Source: a virus
Length of the DNA: 53,711 bases
Virus record (IMG/VR): IMGVR_UViG_3300017734_000008
Span: 1-53,711 of that record
Direction: 5' to 3' (one strand)
The notes under the pieces are model-generated. The model had not been told where the DNA came from and did no database searches. It saw nothing but the letters and a program-made list of their open reading frames with translations. This document shows, in pieces, positions 1 to 7,167 of this stretch; position 1 is the stretch's first letter; every line of letters starts with the position of its first letter. Both the position numbers and the translations under genes were made by a program.

Positions 1-1
1 A

Positions 2-355
2 GAACTTCGACAGCATGAATATAAATCAGGCACAAGTAATGAGTATCAAGACCAAACGTTAGGTTTTAGATTTAGAATGCCTTTGGGTGCTGTGTGTAGT
101 GATGAGTATATTGCAGAAATGCAGAAGAAAAGTAAAATAAAAACCCAACTTGAACTTATAAAAGAGTGTAAAAGAATACCTAATATTAGTCCTCCACCAG
201 TAGAATTTGCAGAGTTATTTAATATGTGTAATAAATTAGGAGTTGTTAAGTTTATTGACAAGAAACCAGAGGGTAGTCATTGGGAAAATTTAAAGATACA
301 ATATTTAAAAGATAATCCTGATGTTGTAATAATGGAACAGGCAATGCCAAAATGA
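2..355 (+). CDS. Hypothetical protein, 5' end cut by window edge
   Basis: The frame is open from base 2 without a start, so the gene begins left of the window; the first in-frame ATG (77) is internal because the preceding 25 codons read as ordinary protein (ending GFRFR). The visible part ends in a charged stretch (PEGSHWENLKIQYLKD) and shows no domain I recognise. Its stop overlaps the next start (ATGA), so it belongs to the same transcript. By position it should lie just downstream of the capsid gene on a circular map; function unknown. Confidence 0.75.
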   Translation, partial: ELRQHEYKSGTSNEYQDQTLGFRFRMPLGAVCSDEYIAEMQKKSKIKTQLELIKECKRIPNISPPPVEFAELFNMCNKLGVVKFIDKKPEGSHWENLKIQYLKDNPDVVIMEQAMPK

Positions 356-714
356 AATTAAATGAAGGAACAAAAGTAAGCACAGATCTTAAGACGATTT
401 TAGGGATTGTTGCAGGTGTAGCATTAGGTGTGTTAGGTTATACAGAACTCACTGGGAGATTAGTATCGTTGGAGACTTCACGTGAACTGATGCAAGCTGA
501 TTTACTCAAGGCTTCAGATCAAAAGCCAGTGGATCAAGAACAGCTGATGTTGTTGGAGGATCTTTATAAGACCACCGAGAAGATAGAAAAAAGAATTGAA
601 GATATGATGCATAATAAAGTCAACATACAATTCTTACAAAAACAGATGGAAAAAGCTTTAACAGATATAGAAGTATTAAAAGATAAGGTAAGAGCAAATG
701 GAAAGAGTCACTAA
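352..714 (+). CDS. Small membrane-anchored coiled-coil protein
   Basis: A 120-aa protein with one predicted membrane segment near residues 15-31 (ILGIVAGVALGVLGY) followed by a long charged helix rich in heptad-like Leu/Ile spacing (about 40-115), so probably a membrane-anchored coiled coil. Such proteins beside an endolysin are often holin or spanin candidates in marine phages, but no diagnostic motif is visible. It starts by ATGA overlap with the previous stop and its 3' end overlaps the next small gene by 17 bases, indicating translational coupling. Confidence 0.8.
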   Translation: MKLNEGTKVSTDLKTILGIVAGVALGVLGYTELTGRLVSLETSRELMQADLLKASDQKPVDQEQLMLLEDLYKTTEKIEKRIEDMMHNKVNIQFLQKQMEKALTDIEVLKDKVRANGKSH

Positions 715-865
715 AAAAATTTTAGATTATATCTCTGATCAAGAGAAAAAAGCAAAGCAAATGAGCTATGTAAAAGATCTCAAAAAAGAAGTAGAGATCA
801 ATGGCACAGGCACACATAAGTATAGAATTAAATACGGACCAAACAGAGGTAAAGTAGTAAGATGA
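698..865 (+). CDS. Small basic hypothetical protein (55 aa)
   Basis: A 55-aa ORF starting inside the end of the upstream gene and ending in an ATGA overlap with the next one. The sequence is charged (MERVTKKILDYISDQEKK at the start; YRIKYGPNRGKVVR at the end) and fills what would otherwise be a 147-base gap, which with the overlaps at both ends supports it as a real gene. No known domain recognised; the basic C-terminus could bind nucleic acid, which is a guess. Confidence 0.7.
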   Translation: MERVTKKILDYISDQEKKAKQMSYVKDLKKEVEINGTGTHKYRIKYGPNRGKVVR

Positions 866-1074
866 TAGAGCACATTGTAGCCCTTTTAATGTTTGTAGGA
901 CCTGATATCAAAGAGCATCGTATTCAGGAGTCTATGTCCGTTTGTTTGAAGCACCGTAGAGAAGCTACTCGACTACCAAAAGAAAACATACAATATAAAT
1001 GTATTAAATCTAAAGCAGAACTTGAAAAAAATATTGATGGATCTTACTCCATAAAATCGTTAATATTAGAGTAA
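862..1074 (+). CDS. Conserved small protein with hydrophobic N-terminus
   Basis: A 70-aa protein starting MIEHIVALLMFVGPDIKEHR, a short hydrophobic start followed by a soluble domain with two cysteines (C28 and C47) in the pattern SMSVCLKHRREA ... NIQYKCIKSKAELEKNID. I know similar short proteins from marine phage contigs, where they look exported or membrane-anchored and disulphide-capable; their function is unknown. Start chosen at the ATGA overlap; its stop also overlaps the next ATG (TAATG). Confidence 0.75.
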   Translation: MIEHIVALLMFVGPDIKEHRIQESMSVCLKHRREATRLPKENIQYKCIKSKAELEKNIDGSYSIKSLILE

Positions 1075-1130
1075 TGGAAATAATTTGTTACGTGTTTATT
1101 ATATTGTGGATAATGGGAGTATCTGAATAA
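1074..1130 (+). CDS. Putative 18-aa membrane peptide
   Basis: A tiny ORF (MEIICYVFIILWIMGVSE) whose ATG shares a base with the preceding stop and whose stop shares a base with the next ATG. Nearly all residues are hydrophobic, so the product would be a single short membrane helix. The perfect TAATG junctions on both sides are the only support; it may equally be a translational-coupling spacer rather than a functional peptide. Confidence 0.35.
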   Translation: MEIICYVFIILWIMGVSE

Positions 1131-1213
1131 TGGAGCCATTTATACCCATCAATACTATTATAGCTTTTATTTTACTTTGTGTGGTAATATGGTATGGATT
1201 AAATGATAAATGA
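1130..1213 (+). CDS. Putative 27-aa single-pass membrane peptide
   Basis: A short ORF with a hydrophobic core (INTIIAFILLCVVIWYGL) flanked by a polar N-terminus and a charged end (NDK), as in minimal membrane proteins. It begins at a TAATG junction and ends by ATGA overlap with the 215-aa gene at 1210. Location two genes before the endolysin makes a lysis-accessory role conceivable, but nothing in the sequence proves it. Confidence 0.45.
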   Translation: MEPFIPINTIIAFILLCVVIWYGLNDK

Positions 1214-1857
1214 GCTACTTAAACGCAAACATACCTGTGGAATATGCACAGATAAGAAGGGAGTATCTTTATGATCTTAAAAAACATCATGGAGAAGTTG
1301 AAGACTGCATTATCTTCGGTATATCAGCTATTACGGGGCGTAGTCCTCTTTTTCATTGTATTATGGAAAATGGAGCTGTCTTCTACCGTTTACCAATATC
1401 TGCATTCATTCAAAGAGGCTTTAAACCGAATGATGTTCCTAAACGTAGGCTTGATGAGTTGGTTCTATGGAACTGTTTTAGTTATTATCCTGCTGTTCAT
1501 TCTTGGGACATTTTAGAATCACAAGCTGGTAAATACATCGGTAAAGATAAAAAATGGCATCATGGTAAATATTTATTTACAATTGATTTTGCTCATCCTG
1601 ATCCAAACATTCTAGATACTGATCATTCTGAAATACCACACGAACATAAGTGTGCACATGTATTGGCATTAGATGACGGTAACTATGCAGCACAACCTAA
1701 CAATAGATTAATTTGGGATATTCCATCTTTTACTGTAAAAGATAATATTCCAGATTGGAAAGTACAAACAAATGAATGGAATGTTGAGGATACGAGTAAA
1801 TGGAGAACTGAAGACACAGATAAATTCTTTTATGAAATAGAAGAAAAGAAAAAATGA
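1210..1857 (+). CDS. Conserved phage hypothetical protein (215 aa)
   Basis: A 215-aa soluble protein starting MSYLNANIPVEYAQIRREYL, with conserved-looking blocks HHGEVEDCIIFGISAITGR, GAVFYRLPISAF and a Trp/Tyr-rich centre (LWNCFSYYPAVHSWD). I recognise this as a conserved protein of uncultured marine phages without an assigned function. It sits between the membrane peptides and the oxygenase/endolysin genes, with ATGA overlaps at both ends, so it is co-translated with them. No signal peptide or membrane helix is visible. Confidence 0.9.
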   Translation: MSYLNANIPVEYAQIRREYLYDLKKHHGEVEDCIIFGISAITGRSPLFHCIMENGAVFYRLPISAFIQRGFKPNDVPKRRLDELVLWNCFSYYPAVHSWDILESQAGKYIGKDKKWHHGKYLFTIDFAHPDPNILDTDHSEIPHEHKCAHVLALDDGNYAAQPNNRLIWDIPSFTVKDNIPDWKVQTNEWNVEDTSKWRTEDTDKFFYEIEEKKK

Positions 1858-2375
1858 AAATTAAAACATTAGTAAAGAGTAAAATAGAACAAGACTATCT
1901 CTTTGTAGAATCAATAATTGAAACAGATGTAGACTATTTAAAGAAAAAAATAGATATGTTAGTTTCTAATAGCAACAATCCCATAGGAAGCATAAGAGGA
2001 TTGAGCACTGATTGGAAAGCTTTCTGCGATGATGAAATCTTTCTAAGATCTTTGTTTCCTTTATTTGATTATTTAGAAAATAAAATAAAAGCCAAACCTT
2101 TTATGTTGACAGAAGCATGGGGTCTTAAAGAGGGACTAGGTGGTTTTACTGCTGCACACGATCATTTTCCTGCATATTTATCAGGAGTATTATACTTAAA
2201 CGACCATGAACAATTATTAAATTTTCCTGAAATAGATAGACAAGTTCAACCAGCTGCTGGTAAACTAGTTCTATTCTCAGGATTTTTAAAACATTATTGT
2301 GATAGAATTACTGAAAATAAATTTAAGTACGCTATATCTTTTAATTTTAGCGTTCAAACCGATGGAGGTAAATAA
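1854..2375 (+). CDS. 2OG-Fe(II) oxygenase-like protein 1
   Basis: A 173-aa protein whose C-terminal half matches the double-stranded beta-helix of 2-oxoglutarate/Fe(II) oxygenases of the PF13759 kind: AAHDHFPAYLSGVLYL (iron ligands and the LSGVxYL strand), a second His in FLKHYCDRI, and a final KYAISFNFS strand where a basic residue would bind 2-oxoglutarate (Lys here rather than the commoner Arg). Such enzymes hydroxylate peptides, nucleic acids or small molecules; the substrate here is unknown. First of six related folds in the window. Coupled by ATGA overlap to the upstream gene. Confidence 0.75.
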   Translation: MKIKTLVKSKIEQDYLFVESIIETDVDYLKKKIDMLVSNSNNPIGSIRGLSTDWKAFCDDEIFLRSLFPLFDYLENKIKAKPFMLTEAWGLKEGLGGFTAAHDHFPAYLSGVLYLNDHEQLLNFPEIDRQVQPAAGKLVLFSGFLKHYCDRITENKFKYAISFNFSVQTDGGK

Positions 2376-2378
2376 ATT

Positions 2379-2852
2379 ATGAAGCTAACAGCTAACATAA
2401 CCTTAGACGAGCTTACCAAAAGCCAAATAGCAGAGCGTAAGGGAATAAATAACAATCCTAACCCTGCACAGATAGAAAATTTAAAAGCATTAGCTACAAA
2501 CATATTGCAACCAGTGAGATCTCATTTTGATAAACCATTAATTATATCATCAGGATTCCGTTGTGCCCAGCTGTGCATAGAAATAGGTAGCGTACCCACC
2601 AGTCAGCACGTGGCAGATGACAATGCAGCCGCAGCAGACTTTGAGATACCTGGTGTAGATAATAGAGAGCTAGCTCTTTGGATTAAATCAGAACTAGACT
2701 ATGATCAACTTATATTAGAATTTTACAAAGATAACGAACCTACGTCTGGCTGGATTCACTGTAGTTATTCTACAGATCGCAATAGAAGTCAATCATTACG
2801 AGCTCAAAGAGTTGATGGTAAAGTATCTTATACTCCTTGGTTAGAGGGATAA
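2379..2852 (+). CDS. Endolysin: M15A-type D-Ala-D-Ala carboxypeptidase/L,D-endopeptidase
   Basis: A 157-aa protein with the peptidase M15 zinc signature: SSGFR (about 58-61), SQH followed by AAADFE (zinc ligands H77 and D87) and WIHCSY with H127. The family cuts peptidoglycan stem peptides, and in phages it is the cell-wall lysis enzyme. No signal peptide or membrane helix is visible, so a holin or similar would be needed for release; candidates are the small membrane proteins upstream and at 51088. It starts three bases after the oxygenase stop and ends at a TAATG junction. Confidence 0.85.
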   Translation: MKLTANITLDELTKSQIAERKGINNNPNPAQIENLKALATNILQPVRSHFDKPLIISSGFRCAQLCIEIGSVPTSQHVADDNAAAADFEIPGVDNRELALWIKSELDYDQLILEFYKDNEPTSGWIHCSYSTDRNRSQSLRAQRVDGKVSYTPWLEG

Positions 2853-3394
2853 TGTTTCCTTTAAACAAAGTTGAAGTAATTGATAATATTTTGACTCAAA
2901 GCTCAAATGTTGATTTAATTACTTATCTTATCAAACAAAATAATTGGGGATTCACTGAGGAAAAACCTTACGATGCCTTAGAAGGAGCTAATCATTTATT
3001 TGATTGTTTTACAAAAAATAAATCTTTTGGTTTATCTTGTCCAACTTTATTGAATAATAAACAGGTAACCGAAACACCTTTAAACATTTACGCAAAAATT
3101 ATTTTGGATACTGTAATGGAAAAAATAAATTTAAAATATAAAAGTATTTTTAGATTCTATTGGAACTATTATTTTCCAGGTAATAGTGCAGTTGAACACA
3201 TAGATCACTCAAACTTCGATCATATTTCAATAATATATAACCCACATACAAGTGAGGGCGGTACTAAAATCGATGGGAAATTTTATCCAGACGTAATGGG
3301 ACAAGCAAAAGTTTTTAATAGTGCAACGTTACATCAAGGTATTATTCAAGAAAAAGGGTATAGATTTAATTTGAATATTATAGTAAAATTATAA
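2852..3394 (+). CDS. 2OG-Fe(II) oxygenase-like protein 2
   Basis: A 180-aa protein with the full oxygenase pattern in its C-terminal half: HIDHSNFDHISIIYNP (HxD iron ligands), SATLHQG (second His) and GYRFNLNIIV (Arg for 2-oxoglutarate). I chose the ATG at 2852, which shares a base with the endolysin stop, rather than an upstream alternative codon at 2837 inside the endolysin. Substrate unknown; the closest look-alikes are cyanophage and pelagiphage oxygenases. Confidence 0.75.
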   Translation: MFPLNKVEVIDNILTQSSNVDLITYLIKQNNWGFTEEKPYDALEGANHLFDCFTKNKSFGLSCPTLLNNKQVTETPLNIYAKIILDTVMEKINLKYKSIFRFYWNYYFPGNSAVEHIDHSNFDHISIIYNPHTSEGGTKIDGKFYPDVMGQAKVFNSATLHQGIIQEKGYRFNLNIIVKL

Positions 3395-3395
3395 T

Positions 3396-3767
3396 ATGCC
3401 AATAGGAAGATCACAGATACCAAAACAAATTGAAGGAAAGTTAAGAGGTGCTCGTGACGAAAAAAGAAAAGTCAAATTATATTCAAACGGTGGAAATCCT
3501 AGAGTAGGCACAGGTAAAAAACCTAAGGGTTCGGGTAGAAGACTTTATACAGATGAAAACCCAAGAGATACTGTTCGTATAAAGTTTACCACACCATCTG
3601 ATGCTAGAGCCACGGTAAAAAAAGTTAAAAATATCAATAAACCATTTGCTAGAAAAATACAGATATTAACTGTTATGGAGCAACGTGCTAAAGTAATGGG
3701 AAAAAGACAGGTGGTTAATATTGCAAACCAAGCCAAAAAACAAATTCGCAAAACTCGTAAGGTCTAG
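3396..3767 (+). CDS. Small basic hypothetical protein (MPIGRSQI type)
   Basis: A 123-aa, strongly basic protein starting MPIGRSQIPKQIEGKLRGA, with Lys/Arg-rich segments throughout and a C-terminus QAKKQIRKTRKV. The N-terminal motif recurs in small proteins located near head-tail genes of marine phages. Basic composition suggests DNA or RNA binding or a virion role; no domain is recognised. Near its end is a run of six A (3735-3740), after which the +1 frame stays open (see the next entry). Confidence 0.8.
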   Translation: MPIGRSQIPKQIEGKLRGARDEKRKVKLYSNGGNPRVGTGKKPKGSGRRLYTDENPRDTVRIKFTTPSDARATVKKVKNINKPFARKIQILTVMEQRAKVMGKRQVVNIANQAKKQIRKTRKV

Positions 3768-3867
3768 AACATTTCGACCGAAAGTGATACAATCCAAGAA
3801 GTTGTACAACCGTAAAAAGGAGAAGAATGTCTCTTCCAATGCGGCCGCACAAGAAAATAAGGAGTAA
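3721..3867 (+). CDS. Candidate overlapping basic ORF or +1 frameshift extension
   Basis: The frame one base after that of the 3396 gene is open from about 3697 to the stop at 3865-3867 and has no ATG; a TTG at 3721 preceded by an AGGTGG-like site could start a 48-aa basic protein. It reads RSRTFRPKVIQSKKLYNRKK then a polar tail, which looks like real protein and resembles small Lys-rich phage proteins. It could be a separate gene, the remnant of a longer gene, or a frameshift extension at the A6 run. It would fill the otherwise empty 100 bases before 3870. Confidence 0.3.
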   Translation: MQTKPKNKFAKLVRSRTFRPKVIQSKKLYNRKKEKNVSSNAAAQENKE

Positions 3868-3869
3868 AA

Positions 3870-4253
3870 ATGACAAAACTTTGTCCGAGAGGGAAAGCAG
3901 CAGCAAAGCGAAAATTCGCTGTGTATCCCTCAGCATATGCTAACGCCTACGCATCTAAAATCTGCGCTGGAAAAATTAAAGATCCATCTGGTGTAAAAAG
4001 AAAAGATTTTAAAGGACCTAAACCTGCTATGAAAGGTGGCATGATGAAATATGCTAAGGGGGATCAGGTTAAAGTAAATAAAGTTGCTGGAGCTTTAAGA
4101 AAAGCATCTAAGTTACATGCTGCGCAAGCAAAAGTTTTAAGCACAGTAAAAGCAAGTGAAGGAAAATATATTGGTTCATACATAAAAAGTGAAATAGATG
4201 GTAAAAAAATTTCTAATAAGTCTTATGAGTCTTATTACAAAGGTATGATCTAA
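3870..4253 (+). CDS. DUF5872-like basic protein
   Basis: A 127-aa lysine-rich protein beginning MTKLCPRGKAAAKRKF, followed by VYPSAYANAYASKICAGKI. The CPRGKAAAKRKF ... YPSAYAN ... C pattern is one I associate with the DUF5872 family, common in marine phages and large viruses, usually encoded near structural genes. Function is not established; a DNA-associated virion protein is a reasonable inference. A clear AAGGAG site lies 6 bases before the ATG, and the stop overlaps the next start (TAATG). Confidence 0.75.
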   Translation: MTKLCPRGKAAAKRKFAVYPSAYANAYASKICAGKIKDPSGVKRKDFKGPKPAMKGGMMKYAKGDQVKVNKVAGALRKASKLHAAQAKVLSTVKASEGKYIGSYIKSEIDGKKISNKSYESYYKGMI

Positions 4254-4834
4254 TGGCTAGAGGAACTTGCTGGGTAGGATACGAACAAAAAGGAATGAAG
4301 AAAAAAGGAAATAAAATGGTTCCAAATTGTGTTCCAGCAGGAATGAAAAAAGGTGGTTTAAAAGATTGGTTTGCTCAGAAGTGGGTAGACATAGGATCAA
4401 AGAAAAAAGGTGGGGGATTTAGAGAATGTGGAAGAAAATCTGCGAGTTCATCAAAACGAAAATATCCAAAGTGCGTGCCTGCTGCAAAAGCAGCAAGCAT
4501 GACAGACTCTCAAAGGAGGAGTGCCGTTGTAAGAAAAAGAGCTAAGGCACAAGGTGTAGGTGGTAAACCTACTAATGTAAAAACAATTTTGAAAAGAGAT
4601 GTTGGTGGAACTATAAAAATACCAAGTTATAAAAAAGGAAAATTTGGATTTAATTTATTTGAAGTTTCAAATTTACAAATAGACCCTAATTTAGCAAATT
4701 TAGAAAAAAATATTAGGAAGTCAAAAGCAAAAATTAATCCTGAATTAAATTACGGTACAATTTATAAAAAGGGAGAGTTGAATATAGGTATTAACAAAGA
4801 TAGACTAAGAATAGGATTTAAAAAGAGGTTTTAA
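4253..4834 (+). CDS. Basic Cys-containing protein related to its neighbour
   Basis: A 193-aa basic protein starting MARGTCWVGYEQKGMKKKG and continuing MVPNCVPAGMKKGG, then GGGFRECGRKS ... RKYPKCVPAAKAASM. The two C..CVPA blocks look like repeats of a short Cys-containing module, reminiscent of the CPRGKAAAKRK protein just upstream. The C-terminal 60 residues are polar and less basic. Likely a virion-associated or nucleic-acid-binding protein of marine phages; function unknown. Coupled to the upstream gene by TAATG. Confidence 0.75.
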   Translation: MARGTCWVGYEQKGMKKKGNKMVPNCVPAGMKKGGLKDWFAQKWVDIGSKKKGGGFRECGRKSASSSKRKYPKCVPAAKAASMTDSQRRSAVVRKRAKAQGVGGKPTNVKTILKRDVGGTIKIPSYKKGKFGFNLFEVSNLQIDPNLANLEKNIRKSKAKINPELNYGTIYKKGELNIGINKDRLRIGFKKRF

Positions 4835-4836
4835 TT

Positions 4837-5535
4837 ATGGCAACATCAGGATCAACATCATTTAATTTAAACATTGACGAGGTAATAGACGAAGGATACG
4901 AAAGATGTGGTTTAAGACCAATGGCTGGTTATGATTTGAAAACAGCAAGAAGATCTTTAAATTTATTATTTGCTGATTGGGGTAATAGAGGTATTCATCT
5001 TTGGAAAGTTGAATTAAATGAACAAGCACTTACTGCTGGAACCGCAACATACACAGTTGCTGCAAATGTAAATGATGTCTTAGAAGCTTACATTTCTACT
5101 ACGGCTGCTGCAGGTGATAATGCTAATACGCAAGATGTAGCCCTTACAAAAATAGATAGATCTGCTTATTCAGCTTTGCCAAATAAATTAGCTACAGGTC
5201 AACCCTCACAGTATTATGTAGATAGACAAACAACTCCAAAAATTAGTTTGTATGTGGCACCCGATGCTTCAACTTACACGACATTAAAATTTTACACTAT
5301 TAACAGAATTGAAGATGCTACAGCTTATAATGATCAACAAGCAGACGTAGCATATAGATTTTTACCGTGTATGTGTGCAGGTCTTGCTTATTACTTAGCT
5401 ATGAAAAAAGCACCTGAGAGAATACAACCTATGAAATTAATTTACGAAGATGAATTGAAGAGGGCTTTGGAAGAAGATGGACAGAGAACATCATTGTATG
5501 TATCTCCACAATCGTACTATCCAAATTTATCATAA
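4837..5535 (+). CDS. Head-tail adaptor/connector-like structural protein
   Basis: A 232-aa protein: N-terminal helix with IDEVIDEGYERCGLRP, a beta-rich middle with many Thr/Ala (TATYTVAANVNDVLEAYIS), and a C-terminal helical part (YRFLPCMCAGLAYYLAMKK ... LKRALEEDGQRTS). This arrangement matches phage adaptor proteins (P22 gp4 / T7 gp11 role) that join portal and tail in podoviruses. It is followed immediately by more structural genes (TAATG junction). Assignment is from pattern memory, not from a search. Confidence 0.65.
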   Translation: MATSGSTSFNLNIDEVIDEGYERCGLRPMAGYDLKTARRSLNLLFADWGNRGIHLWKVELNEQALTAGTATYTVAANVNDVLEAYISTTAAAGDNANTQDVALTKIDRSAYSALPNKLATGQPSQYYVDRQTTPKISLYVAPDASTYTTLKFYTINRIEDATAYNDQQADVAYRFLPCMCAGLAYYLAMKKAPERIQPMKLIYEDELKRALEEDGQRTSLYVSPQSYYPNLS

Positions 5536-5975
5536 TGGCTAAATACGCAAACGGCACTAGATCACAAGCAATATCTGATAGAAGTGGACAAGCCTTCCCA
5601 TATCAAGAAATGGTAACTGAGTGGAACGGATCTTTTGTTCATATTTCTGAATTTGAATCAAAACACCCTCAGATAAGAAGGAAAAGGGTTACCGCTGATG
5701 CAATTGCTTTACAAAAAGTTAGACCTATGAGATTTCAACAACCTAAAACTGTAGCTTCTAACGATGTTACATTAGCTGATTCAGGAGGTACTTCAGTTGG
5801 TGTAGCTAACTTAACTTTACCTGGAGACTTTGCTTTTGAAACTTTTGAAACTGAAGTTACAAGTAACGGAATTACAACAAGTTTACAAACAATGACACCA
5901 AGAGATCCATCTTTACAAAACAGAAGAAGAGAAGCTTCTTCTAGAGTAGGGTCTGTAACAGTGAGCATATCATAA
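5535..5975 (+). CDS. Conserved structural protein (146 aa)
   Basis: A 146-aa protein: MAKYANGTRSQAISDRSGQA and FPYQEMVTEWNGSFVHISEF at the N-terminus, ESKHPQIRRKR in the middle and a Ser/Thr/Val-rich beta-type second half. It lies between two adaptor-like genes with one-base start/stop overlaps at both ends. I recognise it as a conserved gene of marine phage head-tail modules without a firm function; a minor head-tail protein is the best guess. Confidence 0.65.
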   Translation: MAKYANGTRSQAISDRSGQAFPYQEMVTEWNGSFVHISEFESKHPQIRRKRVTADAIALQKVRPMRFQQPKTVASNDVTLADSGGTSVGVANLTLPGDFAFETFETEVTSNGITTSLQTMTPRDPSLQNRRREASSRVGSVTVSIS

Positions 5976-6628
5976 TGGCAATCACATATACAAATTTTTT
6001 AACTCAAGTAAGAAACTACACTGAAGTGGATAGTAATGTTCTAAGTGATACATTATTAGATCAGTTCATAAGAAATACAGAGTTAGATATAGCTGGTCAG
6101 GTAGATTACGATGATTTAAGAAAATACGCAACTTCAAATACAACAAACGGTAACAGATATGTTTCTATGCCTAGTGATGCTTTAATATTAAGATCTGTTC
6201 AAGTTATTAATTCTAATGTTAGAGACTTTTTGGAAAAAAGAGATACTAGCTTCATATCTGAGTTTTCCCCAAATGACACGGTAACAGGGACCCCAAAATA
6301 TTATGCTAACTGGGATGAGACTAATATTCTATTGGCTCCTACGCCTAATGCAGCCTTTCAAATACAAATAAACTATATAAAAGATCCTCCGCATTTCGAC
6401 AGTTCAACAAATACTTATTTATCAGAACACCAAGAAGCTATGCTCCTTTATGGAGTTTTACGAGAGTGTTTTGGATTTTTAAAGGGACCTGAAGATCTAT
6501 ACAAACTCTCTTCTGACAGGTATAATCAAAGCATACAAGCTTTTGGTCTACAGCAAATGGGTAGACGAAGAAGAGGAGAGTACGACAGTGGAGTTCCTCG
6601 AATAAAAATACCTTCACCGTCACCATAA
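5975..6628 (+). CDS. Adaptor / tail tubular protein A-like
   Basis: A 217-aa protein with N-terminal LLDQFIRNTELDIAGQVDYD, a beta-rich middle (NGNRYVSMPSDALILRSVQV) and the block TPKYYANWDETNILLAPTPN, then HQEAMLLYGVLRECFGFLKG before an Arg-rich tail. This layout is typical of podovirus adaptor or tail tubular proteins that bridge the portal and tail hub. Genes at 4837 and 5975 may fill two successive ring layers of the tail. Confidence 0.7.
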   Translation: MAITYTNFLTQVRNYTEVDSNVLSDTLLDQFIRNTELDIAGQVDYDDLRKYATSNTTNGNRYVSMPSDALILRSVQVINSNVRDFLEKRDTSFISEFSPNDTVTGTPKYYANWDETNILLAPTPNAAFQIQINYIKDPPHFDSSTNTYLSEHQEAMLLYGVLRECFGFLKGPEDLYKLSSDRYNQSIQAFGLQQMGRRRRGEYDSGVPRIKIPSPSP

Positions 6629-6647
6629 ATTTAATTAAGGAGAAAAA

Positions 6648-7085
6648 ATGGCAATAACAACTAACGCAATTTGTAATTCTTTTAAAAAAGAATTATTAGA
6701 AGCAACTCACAATTTTAGTAACCCAGGTGGTAACTCATTTAAACTATCAATGTACACTAACTCGGCTACTTTAGGAAAATCGACAACATCTTTTACAACG
6801 GGTAACGAAGTATCTTCACCATCAGGTGGATACTCTTCAGGTGGTAAAGCACTTGTAAACACAGGAACGTCTTTAGCTACTAACACAGCTATTACAGACT
6901 TTGCTGATTTATCTTTTGTGGGAGTAACTTTGACAGCAAGAGGAGCTTTAATTTACAACGACACTAACGCTGATAAAGCTGTGGCTGTTTTGGATTTTGG
7001 CGGTGACAAAACTGCAACTGCAGGAACTTTTACTATTCAGTTTCCAGCATTTACAACGAGTGCAGCAATATTGAGAATCGCATAA
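6648..7085 (+). CDS. Minor structural protein (145 aa)
   Basis: A 145-aa Thr/Ser/Ala-rich protein beginning MAITTNAICNSFKKELLEA; beta-strand prone throughout (LSMYTNSATLGKSTTSFTTG, TFTIQFPAFTTSAAILRIA). A good AAGGAG site precedes the ATG. Its position between the tail adaptor and the fibre-like genes suggests a tail or decoration protein. I recognise the type from marine phage contigs but cannot assign a precise role. Confidence 0.65.
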   Translation: MAITTNAICNSFKKELLEATHNFSNPGGNSFKLSMYTNSATLGKSTTSFTTGNEVSSPSGGYSSGGKALVNTGTSLATNTAITDFADLSFVGVTLTARGALIYNDTNADKAVAVLDFGGDKTATAGTFTIQFPAFTTSAAILRIA

Positions 7086-7104
7086 TTTAAAGGAGGTACC
7101 TGCT

Positions 7105-7167
7105 ATGGTTAACATTACTAATTTGTTTTCTATAGCGGGTATTCCGTTTGGAGTTCTTCATGGCTAA
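7105..7167 (+). CDS. Candidate 20-aa leader peptide
   Basis: A short ORF, MVNITNLFSIAGIPFGVLHG, with one of the strongest ribosome binding sites in the window (AAAGGAGG ending 8 bases before its ATG). It ends by an 8-base overlap with the following gene (ATGGCTAA), in a different frame. The strong site and overlap suggest that its translation feeds ribosomes to the next gene; the peptide itself is hydrophobic and may or may not be functional. Confidence 0.45.
   Translation: MVNITNLFSIAGIPFGVLHG

Noticed and set aside
1271-1516. Forward ORF of 81 aa inside the 215-aa gene
   Set aside because: Alternative frame of a conserved-looking gene with no binding site; shadow.
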